From assembly GCF_010685995.1 (NCBI RefSeq), contig NZ_JAAGWK010000016.1, forward strand, positions 107,227 through 171,226: a DNA stretch of 64,000 bases, written 5' to 3'. This stretch comes from Goekera deserti. GTDB taxonomy: Bacteria > Actinomycetota > Actinomycetes > Mycobacteriales > Geodermatophilaceae. Shown here piece after piece: positions 16,810 to 25,681 of the stretch. How positions within the stretch are numbered: the stretch's first letter is position 1; each line of letters starts with the position of its first letter. A program made the translations under genes and the position numbers. A model generated the notes under the pieces. It saw nothing but the letters and a program-made list of their open reading frames with translations, had not been told where the DNA came from and did not search any database.

Positions 16810-17610
16810 GTGCTGACGATCGGCCAGCTCGCGGCCTACGCCGGGGTGACGATCCGCGCGGTGCGGCACTACCACGCCACCGGGCTGCTGCCCGAGCCCG
16901 GGCGCGACCACTCCGGCTACCGGCGCTACGGCGCCGCGGCCGTGGTGGACCTGATCCGGATCCGCACCCTGGCCGAGGCGGGGGCACCGCTGGCCCGGGT
17001 GCGCGAGCTGCTGGCGGCCGAGGGGGACGAGTTCGCGGCCGCGGTGGCCGACATCGACCGGCGGCTGCAGGCGGAGATCCGGGAACGGCAGCGGCACCGG
17101 GAGCGGATCGCCCAGCTCGCCGCCGGCGACAGCCTGGCGCTGCCGCCGGAAGCGGTCGCCTACGTCGACCGGATGCGTGAGCTGGGGTTCCCGGAACGGC
17201 TGATCGAGATCGAGCGGGACAGCTGGATCCTCATCTCGGCCCAGATGCCGGACGAGGTGCCTGCGTTCATGGCGATCAAGCACGCGCAGCTGGAGCACGA
17301 GCCGCTGCGCAAGCTGTACCTGGACTGCGCCGGCCTCGCCGACTGCACGCCCGACGACCCGCGCCTGCCGCAGCTCGCCGACCGGATGGTCGCCTTCCTG
17401 GAGGCGGCCGGGGCCACGGCCACCGACGTGCTGGACGCCGCGGCGGTCGAGGAGGCGGACGCGCACCCGATCAGCGCCGAGCTCGTGGCGCTGCTGGACG
17501 CGGCGTTCGTGGAGGCCTTCCCCTGCGCGCCGCGGCTGTTCCAGCTGCTCGCCGAACGTGGCTTCACCGGCTGGACCGACATCCGGCGCACGGACCCCGC
17601 CGGCCGGTGA
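16810..17610 (+). CDS. MerR-family regulator of the ABC exporter
   Basis: 266-residue activator. The N-terminal domain LTIGQLAAYAGVTIRAVRHY with GYRRYGAAAVVDLIRI is a standard MerR helix-turn-helix plus wing. A dimerisation helix (about 80-105) and a larger effector-binding domain follow, of the type found in multidrug-responsive regulators; the ligand is unknown. GTG at 16810 has GGGAGGGGG just upstream. It lies third in the operon whose promoter carries a MerR-style dyad at 15193-15205, so it probably activates its own operon when drug is bound. Confidence 0.88.
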   Translation: MLTIGQLAAYAGVTIRAVRHYHATGLLPEPGRDHSGYRRYGAAAVVDLIRIRTLAEAGAPLARVRELLAAEGDEFAAAVADIDRRLQAEIRERQRHRERIAQLAAGDSLALPPEAVAYVDRMRELGFPERLIEIERDSWILISAQMPDEVPAFMAIKHAQLEHEPLRKLYLDCAGLADCTPDDPRLPQLADRMVAFLEAAGATATDVLDAAAVEEADAHPISAELVALLDAAFVEAFPCAPRLFQLLAERGFTGWTDIRRTDPAGR

Positions 17611-17701
17611 CCAGCGGCGCGCCGCCGCCGCGGTACCGCAGCGTCACGATCGCGCATCGACGCTGGTCCCGGTCGGCGTCCCGGCCCTACGGTCACGCGC
17701 C

Positions 17702-18556
17702 ATGAAGCCCGCGCTGGCGACAGCGACCGCCCTGCTGGCCGTGACGCTGCTCGCCGGCTGCACGGAGGGCAGCGGCAGCTCGGACGCGAGCTCCGCCGGC
17801 GGCGCCGCCGAGGTCGCGCCCGGCGACCCGGGCGCCGCGCCGGGGGCGCCGGGTGCGGTGGACCCGGAACGGCAGGTGGTCACCACCGCCTCGGCCTCGC
17901 TGTCGGTCGACGACCCCTCCGACGCCGCCCAGCAGGTCAGCGAGCTGGTGGAGACCGCCGGCGGCCGGGTCGACGAGCGCACCGAGCAGGCCGCCTCGGA
18001 CGACGACGGCGGCGAGGCCGACCTGCTGGTCCGCGTACCCGCGGACGCGCTGACCGGTGTGCTGGCCGACCTGGAGGACGTCGGTGAGGTCGACACCGTG
18101 TCGGTGTCCCGCTCCGACGTGACCGCCAGTGCCGTGGACCTGGACGCGCGGATCTCCGCGCTGCGCACGTCGGTGGACCGGTTGCAGGGCCTGCTGGCGG
18201 GCGCGGCCACCACCGAGGCCCTGCTGTCGGCCGAGCGGTCGCTGTCCGAGCGGCAGGAGCAGCTGGAGTCGCTGCTGGCCCAGCGGTCCCAACTGGCCGA
18301 CCAGGTGGAGCTGTCCACGCTCAGCGTGCACCTGGAGCCGGTCGGCGTCACCCCGCCCGGCGGCCCGGACGGCTTCCTCGACGCGCTGGGCACCGGCTGG
18401 CGCAGCCTGGTCACGGCGCTGGGTGCGCTCGTCGTCGTCCTCGGTGTGGTGCTGCCGTGGGCGCTGGTCGCCGGGGCGATGGCCGCGGTCGTGCTCGTCC
18501 CGCTGCGCCGCTACCGGCGCCGCGCCTCCGTGGCAGGTGCCGCGCCGACGTCCTGA
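17702..18556 (+). CDS. DUF4349 lipoprotein
   Basis: 284-residue lipoprotein. Signal peptide with lipobox LLAG-C20, a Gly/Ala/Pro-rich spacer (about 21-58), then the DUF4349 ectodomain: TTASASLSVDDPSDAAQQV, RVPADALTGVLADL and a long coiled coil with LDARISALRTSVDRL and ERQEQLESLLAQRSQL. One C-terminal membrane helix (about 243-268) and a basic tail follow. Function of the family is unknown. A TACGGT box (17688-17693) eight bases before the ATG suggests leaderless transcription. Its 3' end overlaps the convergent gene at 18511 by 46 bp. Confidence 0.88.
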   Translation: MKPALATATALLAVTLLAGCTEGSGSSDASSAGGAAEVAPGDPGAAPGAPGAVDPERQVVTTASASLSVDDPSDAAQQVSELVETAGGRVDERTEQAASDDDGGEADLLVRVPADALTGVLADLEDVGEVDTVSVSRSDVTASAVDLDARISALRTSVDRLQGLLAGAATTEALLSAERSLSERQEQLESLLAQRSQLADQVELSTLSVHLEPVGVTPPGGPDGFLDALGTGWRSLVTALGALVVVLGVVLPWALVAGAMAAVVLVPLRRYRRRASVAGAAPTS

Positions 18557-18951
18557 GCCGGCCACTCGAGGCCGCTCGGTGCTGCTGCGGGCGGTTCCTC
18601 CGCGGTGCCGGAGCCCGCGGCACGGAGGACCCCTGGCCCTCGGCGCCTGCCGGCGACGGCGGCAGACACCAGCACCCCCGCCCACAGCAGGAACGTGAAC
18701 AGGACGGTTGCGCTCATGACGTCGTCGTCGTCCGTCGTGAGGAACTCCCGCAACACGACCACGGCCGCCGCGACGCACAGCCCCGCCGCCACCAGGCAGG
18801 CACGCGGGCTCAGTTCCCGACGCCCACGTTCCCGCAGGCCAACGGTCACCCGACGCCACACGGTCGACGGGCCCCGCTCCCCTGCCGGCTGCCGGGCGTC
18901 CCCGACCGGTCGACCGGCCCCGGACGGGGACGGGTCCTCAGGAACGGACAT
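18511..18951 (-). CDS. Hypothetical two-helix membrane protein
   Basis: 146-residue protein with no recognised family. A Pro/Gly-rich N-terminus (about 1-45) precedes two membrane helices (about 52-72, ACLVAAGLCVAAAVVVLREF, and 83-102, ATVLFTFLLWAGVLVSAAVA) joined by an acidic loop TTDDDDV; an Ala/Pro-rich tail follows. ATG at 18951 is preceded by GAGGAGGGG. A longer open frame to 19296 has poor coding character. The convergent 46-bp overlap with the DUF4349 gene is unusual but both frames look real. 18952-19387 holds no other gene. Confidence 0.55.
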   Translation of the reverse strand: MSVPEDPSPSGAGRPVGDARQPAGERGPSTVWRRVTVGLRERGRRELSPRACLVAAGLCVAAAVVVLREFLTTDDDDVMSATVLFTFLLWAGVLVSAAVAGRRRGPGVLRAAGSGTAEEPPAAAPSGLEWPAQDVGAAPATEARRR

Positions 18952-19387
18952 CGAGGGCCCCTCCTCACGGACGCCCCGGACGCGGCGCCCCGGCTCCACA
19001 CGCTCGACCAGCTCGGACGTCGTCACATCGTAGGAGCGCCACAGCAGTACCGGCGACCTCCACCTCGGCGCCTTCGAGCTCGGCGTCGAGGACCCACTCC
19101 CCGACCGACACTCGGGTCGACCTGGGCTCCGCGCACGGTGTGACCACGGCCGCGGGGTCTCCGCGTGGGCTCGAGCCGGGTCGTCGTCACGCTGCCCCGG
19201 TCCGGCCGGGGGCTGGGTCGATCGCACGGCACTGCGCCCCAAGGTCCCGCGGTACGTCCTCGATCCGGATCCGAGTGTCCCTGCCGATGGACGCACCGGG
19301 TCCAGCAGCGGCTCCCATCACCTCCGCGCGGACGGCGATGGCGCGCAACCCTGCACTCTGCTCGACTCCCGGGAAGGCACCCTCACC

Positions 19388-20564
19388 ATGCCCAGCACGT
19401 CCAGCACACCCGCCTCGAGCCCCGGCCGCCTGAGCGCCCTCTGGGGTGACCGCGGGGTCACCACCAAGATCATCGGCGCGGTCGGCGTGGCTGCCCTGGT
19501 CGCGGTGGGCGTCGGGACCTCCGGCCTGTCCTCGGCCGGCACCGCCCAGGACGCCGCCACCGAGCTCTACGAGTCCAACCTGTCGCGGTCGGAGCTGGTC
19601 GCCGACATCGACGGCAACCTGACCCGGGTGGACATCAACATCCTGCGGATGCTCGCCATCGGCGACCCGCAGTCCATCGCCGGCTGGAAGGCCGAGAACG
19701 AGGACCGCTTCGCCACGGTCGACGAGCTGCTCGACGAGCTGTCCGCGGCCACCGCCGGCACCGACGAGCAGGAGGCCGTCGACGGGCTGGTGGTCTCCTA
19801 CGACGCCATGCGGGCCGGGATGCAGGCCCAGGTCGCCGAGATCGAGGCCGGGGACATGGCCGGCGCGGCCGCCGTGAACGCCACCCAGGTCAAGGACAAC
19901 GCCGACGCCGTGTTCACCGAGCTGAGCACCCTGGCCGAGGACAACGCCGCTGACGGCGCCGAGCAGATCGCGGCCACCCAGGCCGGCGGGGACTCCGCCC
20001 GGACGACCATCCTGCTCGAGCTGGTGCTGGGCGTGGCGCTCGCCGTCACGATCGGCTGGCTGGTGGCCCGCGGGATCGCCCGCGGCCTGCGCCGGGTGCA
20101 GGACGTCACCGAGGCGCTGGCCGCCGGGGACCTGACCCGCACCGTGGGCCTGACGACCGACGACGAGCTGGGACGGACCGGCCGGGCCCTGGACGCCGCG
20201 ACGACGTCGCTGCGCACCGTGATGAGCTCGGTGGTGGCCTCCGCGGAGGCGGTCGCCGCCTCCAGCGAGCAGCTGTCGGCGTCCTCGGCCCGGATCTCGG
20301 CCTCGGCCGGGGAGACCGCCGCCCAGTCCGGGGTGGTCTCCGCCGCCGCGGAGGAGGTCTCCCGCAACGTGGGCACCGTCTCCGCCGGGGCCGAGGAGAT
20401 GGGTGCCTCCATCCGGGAGATCTCCCAGAACGCCAACGAGGCCGCCCGGGTCGCGGCGACCGCGGTGTCCGAGGCGGCCACCACCAACGCCACGGTCCTC
20501 AAGCTCGGAGCTCTCCCGGATGGCGTCGCAGCTGCGCAGCAGCGTCGCCCGCTTCACCTACTGA
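19388..20564 (+). pseudogene. Methyl-accepting chemotaxis protein, internal deletion and frameshift
   Basis: Chemoreceptor remnant. The N-terminal part is intact: membrane helix 1 (about 27-46), a four-helix-bundle sensor, membrane helix 2 (about 214-234), HAMP domain (RGLRRVQDVTEALAAGDLTR onward) and the first half of the signalling helices, up to TNATVLKLG at 20509. Then the sequence jumps to ELSRMASQLRSSVARFTY (20508-20561) and TGA 20562-20564, the usual C-terminus of this receptor type, but in another frame. The conserved CheA/CheW-binding tip (E-Q-T-N-L-L-A-L-N-A-type) is missing. So an internal deletion of roughly 130-150 codons has fused and shifted the ends. The product cannot signal normally. 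Confidence 0.8.
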
Positions 20565-20585
20565 TGACCCGGGGTCGCTCCCGCG

Positions 20586-20621
20586 CCTGGCCGGCCCCTC
20601 CCCCGCGGCGGGCCGGCCAGG
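20586..20621 (+). terminator. Strong hairpin after chemoreceptor pseudogene
   Basis: CCTGGCCGGCCC (20586-20597) pairs perfectly with GGGCCGGCCAGG (20610-20621) across a 12-base loop, 22 bases after the receptor's native stop. No T-run follows. It is a likely transcription terminator and separates the receptor remnant from the ATPase gene at 20798. Confidence 0.65.
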
Positions 20622-20797
20622 ACCCGGGCCGGGCGGACCACCGCGGTGTCGCGCGGCGCGCCGGCCGGCCCGACCGGCCGGCGGCGGGTCCCGCCGCCGC
20701 CCGCCTCCGGCGACCTAACCTGGCGAGGGGTCGCCGCGAGGCGACCGCGGCGACGTCCAACAAGCCGGCGACGCCCGCGCTCCACGGGGGAACGATC

Positions 20798-21247
20798 ATG
20801 CTGCGCACGTGGCCGGCTCGACCGGTACCGATCCTCGCCGGGCAGGAGATCGCCTGGGCGCTGACCGGCCCGGCATCACTCGCCCGGCACCGCACCGCCC
20901 TGCGCCGGCACCTCGTCGAGCTCGGCGACCGGGTGGACGAGCTCGCGGGCGAGCAGCTCGTGATGGCCGTCGACGAGCTGGCCACCAACGCCCTGCTGCA
21001 CGGCACGGCGCCGGCCCACGCGCGCGCGGTGGTGGGTGCGGATTGCTGGCTCGTCGTCGTCACCGACGCCGCCCGGGAGCTGCCACCCCGCCCGGCCGTG
21101 GGCCGGGACCCCGCCCAGGGCGGCATGGGCCTGCACCTCGTGGCGTCCTTCGCGATGCAGCACGGCTGGAGCAGCGGCGCGACCGGCAAGGACGTGTGGG
21201 CCCTGCTGCCCCACCGCGAGCAGCTGCCCCTGGTCCCTCGGCGCTGA
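20798..21247 (+). CDS. ATP-binding protein of anti-sigma factor type (HATPase_c_2)
   Basis: 149-residue GHKL-fold ATPase like the serine/threonine kinase-type anti-sigma factors. N-box: VMAVDELATNALLHG (near 48-62); G1 segment: VVVTDAARELPP; G2: QGGMGLHLVASFA (near 109). The His-kinase dimerisation region is absent, as expected. No anti-anti-sigma or sigma gene is adjacent. ATG at 20798 has GGGGGA 8 bases upstream. Because of the frameshift in the chemoreceptor, one continuous open frame runs from 19388 through this gene; the hairpin and ribosome binding site argue that the ATPase is expressed alone. Confidence 0.82.
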   Translation: MLRTWPARPVPILAGQEIAWALTGPASLARHRTALRRHLVELGDRVDELAGEQLVMAVDELATNALLHGTAPAHARAVVGADCWLVVVTDAARELPPRPAVGRDPAQGGMGLHLVASFAMQHGWSSGATGKDVWALLPHREQLPLVPRR

Positions 21248-21417
21248 CCCGCCGCACGCCGTCACCCATCCCCCTCCTCCCGGCTGGGTGGGGCCGGGGT
21301 CGGGGTCGGCACTCGATGCCCCGACCACGGTCGCAGGACGGCGTGCACGAGAAGCCCGTGCCGCCGGGCGCCGGCTGGTACGACTGACCGCGACGGGTGC
21401 CGACCGGAGAAGGCGTC

Positions 21418-22311
21418 GTGCTGCAGTGGGTGACCGACGGGGGCCTGGAGACCGACCTGCTGTTCCACCGCGGGCTCGACCTGCCGGAGTTCGCGGCCTT
21501 CCCGCTCGTCGAGCAGCCGGCCGCCGTCGGCGTGCTGACGGGCTACTACGGCGACTACGCGGCCGTCGCCGCGGCAACAGGTGCGGGCCTGGTGCTGGAG
21601 ACGCCGACCTGGCGCGCGAACCCCGACTGGGGGGCCCGGCTGGAGTTCGACGCCGCCGCGCTGGACCGCGTCAACCGGGCCGCCGTCGACCTGGTCCGGC
21701 AGGTCGACGTCGGCGGTGTCCCGGTGCGGGTGTCCGGGATCGTGGGCCCCCGGGGCGACGGCTACGTGGCGGCCGGTCACCGCGCCGACGAGGCGGCCGC
21801 GTACCACGCGCCGCAGGTGCGCAGCCTGGGCGCCGCCGGTGTCGACGTCGTGCACGCCATGACCCTCAGCGAGGTCGCGGAGGCGGTCGGGGTGGTCCGC
21901 GCCGCGCGCGACGCCGGGGTGCCCGTCGGCGTCTCCTTCACCGTCGAGCCCGACGGCCGCCTGCCGGACGGCACACCACTGCGCGCCGCGGTCGAGCAGA
22001 CCGACGCCCAGGCGGCCCCCGACTGGTTCGGGGTCAACTGCGCGCACCCGCTGCACGTGCTCCCGGCGCTGGACGGCGGACCGTGGCAGGCCAGGCTCAC
22101 CTGCTTCCGGCCCAACGCCTCCACGCTCACCCACGCCGAGCTGGACGTCATGGAGGAGCTCGACGAGGGCGACCTCGGCCTGCTCACCCGCGAGACCTCC
22201 CGGCTGCTCGCGCTGGTGCCGTCGCTCACCACCCTCGGCGGTTGCTGCGGCACCGACGCCCGGCACGTCCGGGCCCTGTGGAGCCCGGTCGACAGCGACG
22301 GCACGGCCTGA
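21418..22311 (+). CDS. Homocysteine S-methyltransferase family protein
   Basis: 297-residue TIM-barrel methyltransferase of the MmuM/YagD type, which moves a methyl group from S-methylmethionine or a similar donor to homocysteine. Zinc ligands are present: Cys in FGVNCAHP (near 210) and the pair in LGGCCGTD (near 279). The start of the barrel reads VTDGGLETDLLFHRG, typical of the family. GTG at 21418 follows GGAGAAGG; an in-frame GTG at 21397 lacks a ribosome binding site. It is convergent with the glycoside operon and not obviously related to it. Confidence 0.9.
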   Translation: MLQWVTDGGLETDLLFHRGLDLPEFAAFPLVEQPAAVGVLTGYYGDYAAVAAATGAGLVLETPTWRANPDWGARLEFDAAALDRVNRAAVDLVRQVDVGGVPVRVSGIVGPRGDGYVAAGHRADEAAAYHAPQVRSLGAAGVDVVHAMTLSEVAEAVGVVRAARDAGVPVGVSFTVEPDGRLPDGTPLRAAVEQTDAQAAPDWFGVNCAHPLHVLPALDGGPWQARLTCFRPNASTLTHAELDVMEELDEGDLGLLTRETSRLLALVPSLTTLGGCCGTDARHVRALWSPVDSDGTA

Positions 22312-22339
22312 GCCGTCCGGCGCCACCCGGCCGGACGGC
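22312..22339. terminator. Bidirectional hairpin between convergent genes
   Basis: GCCGTCCGG (22312-22320) pairs perfectly with CCGGACGGC (22331-22339). It lies in the 42-bp gap between the methyltransferase stop (22311) and the end of the glycoside operon (22354), so it can end transcripts from both sides. Confidence 0.6.
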
Positions 22340-22353
22340 GGTCCGCTCGCGGG

Positions 22354-23130
22354 TCAGGCGCCGGCGGCGACCGACCGGATGTGCCGCACCGACTCCTCCG
22401 ACGGCACGGTCGGGACGAACTCCAACCCGATCGGCCCGTCGTAGCCGGAGGCACGGACCACGGCCAGCTGCGCAGCCCAGTCCAGCCCACCGCTGCCCGG
22501 CTCCCCGCGCCCGGGGACGTCGGCGACCTGCACGTAGTGCACCAGGCCGGCCGCCGCGGCCAGCTCGGTCGCGGGGTCCTCCCCCATCGTGACCGAGTGG
22601 TACAGGTCGTACAGGATGCCGAGCCGCTCCGAGCCGACGGCGCGGACGACGTGCACGGCGTCCTCGGTGCGGTCGGTGAGCACCCCGGGGTGGTCGACGC
22701 GGGAGTTGACCGGCTCCAGGACGAAGCCCACCCCGGAGTCGGCGGTTCGGTCGACCGCCTCGGCGAAGAGGTCCACGAGCACCTGCAGGTTGCGCTGCCG
22801 GTCCATCCCCGGGAAGCCCGTGCCGGAGGCGAGCACCACCCGCGGGCAGCCGAGCTGCCGCGCATGGGCCACCGCGGTGTCCAGTCCGGCGGAGAACGGG
22901 GCCAGGTCCGTCCCGGGCACGGTGTAGCTCATCCGCGGGCCGGCCACCATCGAGGTCAGCTGCACGCCGGTGTCCGCCAGCGCCTTGCCGAGGGAGTCGA
23001 GGTCCTTGTCGGTGGAGGACCACATCTCCACCGCGTCGAAGCCGGCCGCGGCGGCGGCCCGGACCCGGTCCCCGGCGTCCGGCCCCGCCTCGGTGAACAG
23101 CAGCTCGATGTTCGCCGCCAGTTGGTACAC
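22354..23130 (-). CDS. Hydroxypyruvate isomerase-like TIM-barrel protein
   Basis: 258-residue AP-endonuclease-2/xylose-isomerase-fold protein of the Hyi type. It opens with LAANIELLFTEAG and has likely metal ligands E in FVLEPVNSRVDHPG (near 139), D in GILYDLYHSVTMGED (near 173), H in VHYVQVADVPGRGEPG (near 199) and E in IGLEFVPT (near 238). Hydroxypyruvate isomerases interconvert hydroxypyruvate and tartronate semialdehyde; relatives isomerise other keto-sugars. It is the last gene of the glycoside operon, one base after the previous stop, with GTG at 23130. A role in processing released keto-sugar is inferred. Confidence 0.82.
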   Translation of the reverse strand: MYQLAANIELLFTEAGPDAGDRVRAAAAAGFDAVEMWSSTDKDLDSLGKALADTGVQLTSMVAGPRMSYTVPGTDLAPFSAGLDTAVAHARQLGCPRVVLASGTGFPGMDRQRNLQVLVDLFAEAVDRTADSGVGFVLEPVNSRVDHPGVLTDRTEDAVHVVRAVGSERLGILYDLYHSVTMGEDPATELAAAAGLVHYVQVADVPGRGEPGSGGLDWAAQLAVVRASGYDGPIGLEFVPTVPSEESVRHIRSVAAGA

Positions 23131-23131
23131 C

Positions 23132-24187
23132 TCATCCCTCCTGGGCGAGCGCGTCGGTGATCGACCGGCGGATCAGGTCGTGCTGCGCCCGGACCAGCGC
23201 GACCGGGTCGGCCTCGTCCAGGTCGGCGAAGGCGTGCCCCTCCCACTCGCTGGAGAAGAAGCCCCGGTAGCCGCCGCGGACGAACTCCCGGACGATCGCC
23301 GGGTAGTCGATCGCCGGCTCGTCGCCGTGCTCGTCGATGTCGTAGAACTTGGCGTGCACGTGCTTGATCTGCGGCATGATGTCCGACCACTCGGCCGGGT
23401 CGACGTGGCCGTGCATGTTGAACGCCAGCCGGGCGAACGAGCCGAGGCTCTCCGGGGCGATGCCGCGGGTGTGCAGGTACTGCACGAACGCGCCGTGCCG
23501 GGCGTTGATGTCCGCGTCGGTCGCCCAGATCTCCTGCAGCTTCTCCAGGTCCTGCGCCTCCAGGCCCATCCTCGCCAGCTTGCGCAGGATCGTCGGCGAC
23601 ATGGCGTGCATGGTGGAGCTGAAGTCGGCCACGAAGCCCAGCCGCGGGGAGTCGATCTCGGCGTAGGTCTCCCGGATCTCCATCACCTTGGGCGAGTTGG
23701 GCCCGAGCGGGGCGTGCAGCTCCCAGCCCATGGTGAGGTCGAGCTCCTCGGCGACCGGGAGCAGCCGGCGGATCAGCTCGGGCGCAGCGCTCTGGATGCG
23801 CACCAGCGGGAAGCCCAGCGCGTGCGCGCTGCGGAACTGGGTGACGGTGAACTCGTACTCCTCCTCCGGCGTCATGTCCCGGTCCCGGCGGCGACCCATG
23901 TCCAGGTTGCAGCCGAAGGAGCTGGGCACGAAGCCGTGCCGGTCGAAGGCGTCCCGCCAGGCGCGGACGAACTCCGGCGTCACGTCCGGGTAGGTGCGGA
24001 TCGTCTGCGAGGCGACGATCTCGATGCCCGGGCCGATCCCGGCGGCGTCGACGACGTCGAGCAGGCCGGCCAGGTCGTAGCGGCCGGCAGCCCACTCGCT
24101 GGTCAGCGAGTAGAGGGTGAGGCCGAGCGCGATGTCGCTGCCCGGGACGGCCGGCGGGACCTCGCGGGTGGGTGCGGTGGCAGTCAT
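23132..24187 (-). CDS. C-glycoside deglycosidase alpha-type subunit (set E)
   Basis: 351-residue sugar-phosphate isomerase-fold protein related to the alpha (CarB-type) subunit of C-glycoside deglycosidases, which break the C1-C bond of 3-keto C-glycosides with a metal ion. Ligand motifs: WELHAPLG (E), LGFVADFSST (D), KHVHAKFYDID (H) and FFSSEWEGHAF (E). The N-terminal LGLTLYSLTSEW is shared with sets A and C. ATG at 24187 has GAGGAG 8 bases upstream and lies 11 bp after its DUF6379 partner. Substrate unknown; 3-keto O-glycosides are an alternative. Confidence 0.82.
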   Translation of the reverse strand: MTATAPTREVPPAVPGSDIALGLTLYSLTSEWAAGRYDLAGLLDVVDAAGIGPGIEIVASQTIRTYPDVTPEFVRAWRDAFDRHGFVPSSFGCNLDMGRRRDRDMTPEEEYEFTVTQFRSAHALGFPLVRIQSAAPELIRRLLPVAEELDLTMGWELHAPLGPNSPKVMEIRETYAEIDSPRLGFVADFSSTMHAMSPTILRKLARMGLEAQDLEKLQEIWATDADINARHGAFVQYLHTRGIAPESLGSFARLAFNMHGHVDPAEWSDIMPQIKHVHAKFYDIDEHGDEPAIDYPAIVREFVRGGYRGFFSSEWEGHAFADLDEADPVALVRAQHDLIRRSITDALAQEG

Positions 24188-24198
24188 CGGTCGGCTCC

Positions 24199-24597
24199 TC
24201 AGCGGGCGGCCAGCGCGCGGCGGCTGGTCGCGTGGTTGGTGACGTAGGTCATCGGGGCGATCTGCATGTACGGCAGCCTCAGGTCGACCGTCGCCTCGAC
24301 GTCGAGCTGCTCGCCGGCCGCCGGGGGCTCGTCCATCGGGACGACGACGACCAGCCGGTCCTGGATGAACCAGAGGACGTCCCACTGCTCGGGGAGCTCG
24401 TCGACGGTGAAGACGCGGTCGCCGAGCTCGACGCGCAGGTCGGCGGTCGGGATCTCGCGGCCGGCGACCCGGACGGCGACCGAGCTGACACTGGACAGCC
24501 AGAGGCTGCGGTACCAGGGCACGGTGAGCGCGATGCCGAGGCCGTCTGGTCGACGGATGAGGCTGTCGTCGGTGAGGACGGTGTCGCCGGTGGCCAT
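24199..24597 (-). CDS. DUF6379, C-glycoside deglycosidase beta-type subunit (set E)
   Basis: 132-residue beta-sandwich protein of the DUF6379 family, the small (CarC-type) subunit that partners the TIM-barrel alpha subunit. Family landmarks are GIALTVPWYRSLWL near residue 20, the DG-like strand RVAGREIP, a central WDVLWFIQDRLVVVVP and the C-terminal DLRLPYMQIAP strand. The next gene encodes its partner. ATG at 24597 follows GAGAGGAA. A 73-bp gap to the upstream gene holds no other frame. Confidence 0.82.
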   Translation of the reverse strand: MATGDTVLTDDSLIRRPDGLGIALTVPWYRSLWLSSVSSVAVRVAGREIPTADLRVELGDRVFTVDELPEQWDVLWFIQDRLVVVVPMDEPPAAGEQLDVEATVDLRLPYMQIAPMTYVTNHATSRRALAAR

Positions 24598-24670
24598 GAG
24601 TGGTTCCTCTCGGTGGGTGGTCAGGACCTGGGTACGGACGGCTCGTGCTGCGGCAGCCGGCTCTCGGGGG

Positions 24671-25681
24671 TCACTCGCGGCTCGTGGCGAACGCGGCGTC
24701 GAACGCGGCGGCCGGTGGGTCGAACAGCTTCGACCGGACGAACTGCAGCGCGTCCGGCGCGCCGACCAGCCGGTCCATCCCGGCGTCCTCCCACTCGATC
24801 GAGACGGGGCCGGCGTAGCCGATCGAGTTCAGCGCCCGGAAGCACTGCTCCCAGGGCACGTCGCCGTGGCCGGTGGAGACGAAGTCCCAGCCGCGGCGCT
24901 GGTCGGCCCAGGCCAGGTGCGAGCCCAGCCGGCCGTTGCGGCCCCCGCCGACGGCGAGCTTCACGTCCTTGCAGTCGACGTGGTAGATCCGGTCGGCGAA
25001 GTCGAGGATGAACGCCACCGGGTCCAGGTCCTGCCACATCATGTGGGAGGGGTCCCAGTTCAGCCCGAACGCCTCCCGGTGGCCGATGGCCTCCAGGGTG
25101 CGCCGGGTGGTCCAGTAGTCGTAGGCGATCTCGCTGGGGTGCACCTCGTGCGCGAACCGCACGCCGACCTCGTCGAACACGTCGAGGATCGGGTTCCACC
25201 GGTCGGCGAAGTCCTGGTAGCCGGCGTCGATCACGTCCTGGCCGACCGGCGGGAACATCGCCACGTACTTCCAGATCGCCGAGCCGGTGAACCCGACGAC
25301 GGTGTCCACGCCGAGCCGGGCCGCGGTGCGGGCGGTGTTCTTCAGCTCCTCGGCGGCCCGCTGCCGCACGCCCTCGGGGTCGCCGTCGCCCCACACCGAG
25401 TCCGGCAGCATGGCGCGGTGCCGGGCGTCGATCGGGTCGTCGCAGACCGCCTGGCCCTTGAGGTGGTTGGAGATGGCGAACACCCGCAGACCGTGCCGGT
25501 CCAGCACCGCCTTCTTCTCCGCGAGGTAGGCGTCGTCGATCGCGCCGCGGTCGGGGTCGACGTGGTCGCCCCAGCAGGCGATCTCCAGACCGTCGTAGCC
25601 CCAGCCCGAGGCCAGCCGGCAGACCTCCTCGAACGGCAGGTCGGCCCACTGCCCGGTGAACAGGGTGACCGGGCGGCTCAC
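24671..25681 (-). CDS. Sugar phosphate isomerase/epimerase family protein
   Basis: 336-residue TIM-barrel isomerase without a DUF6379 partner. It starts [20 protein letters not shown] and has the AP-endonuclease-2 metal site: [13 protein letters not shown] (E), [12 protein letters not shown] (D), [11 protein letters not shown] (H) and [11 protein letters not shown] (E). The [14 protein letters not shown] block is typical of proteins annotated as sugar isomerases next to myo-inositol or glycoside genes. It may convert the free 3-keto-sugar or epimerise a product. GTG at 25681 overlaps the fused deglycosidase stop by 4 bp (GTGA). Confidence 0.82.
   Translation of the reverse strand: MSRPVTLFTGQWADLPFEEVCRLASGWGYDGLEIACWGDHVDPDRGAIDDAYLAEKKAVLDRHGLRVFAISNHLKGQAVCDDPIDARHRAMLPDSVWGDGDPEGVRQRAAEELKNTARTAARLGVDTVVGFTGSAIWKYVAMFPPVGQDVIDAGYQDFADRWNPILDVFDEVGVRFAHEVHPSEIAYDYWTTRRTLEAIGHREAFGLNWDPSHMMWQDLDPVAFILDFADRIYHVDCKDVKLAVGGGRNGRLGSHLAWADQRRGWDFVSTGHGDVPWEQCFRALNSIGYAGPVSIEWEDAGMDRLVGAPDALQFVRSKLFDPPAAAFDAAFATSRE

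Noticed and set aside
19388..21247. Receptor-ATPase fusion protein
   Set aside because: Created by a frameshift after an internal deletion; a terminator hairpin and a separate ribosome binding site lie between the parts.
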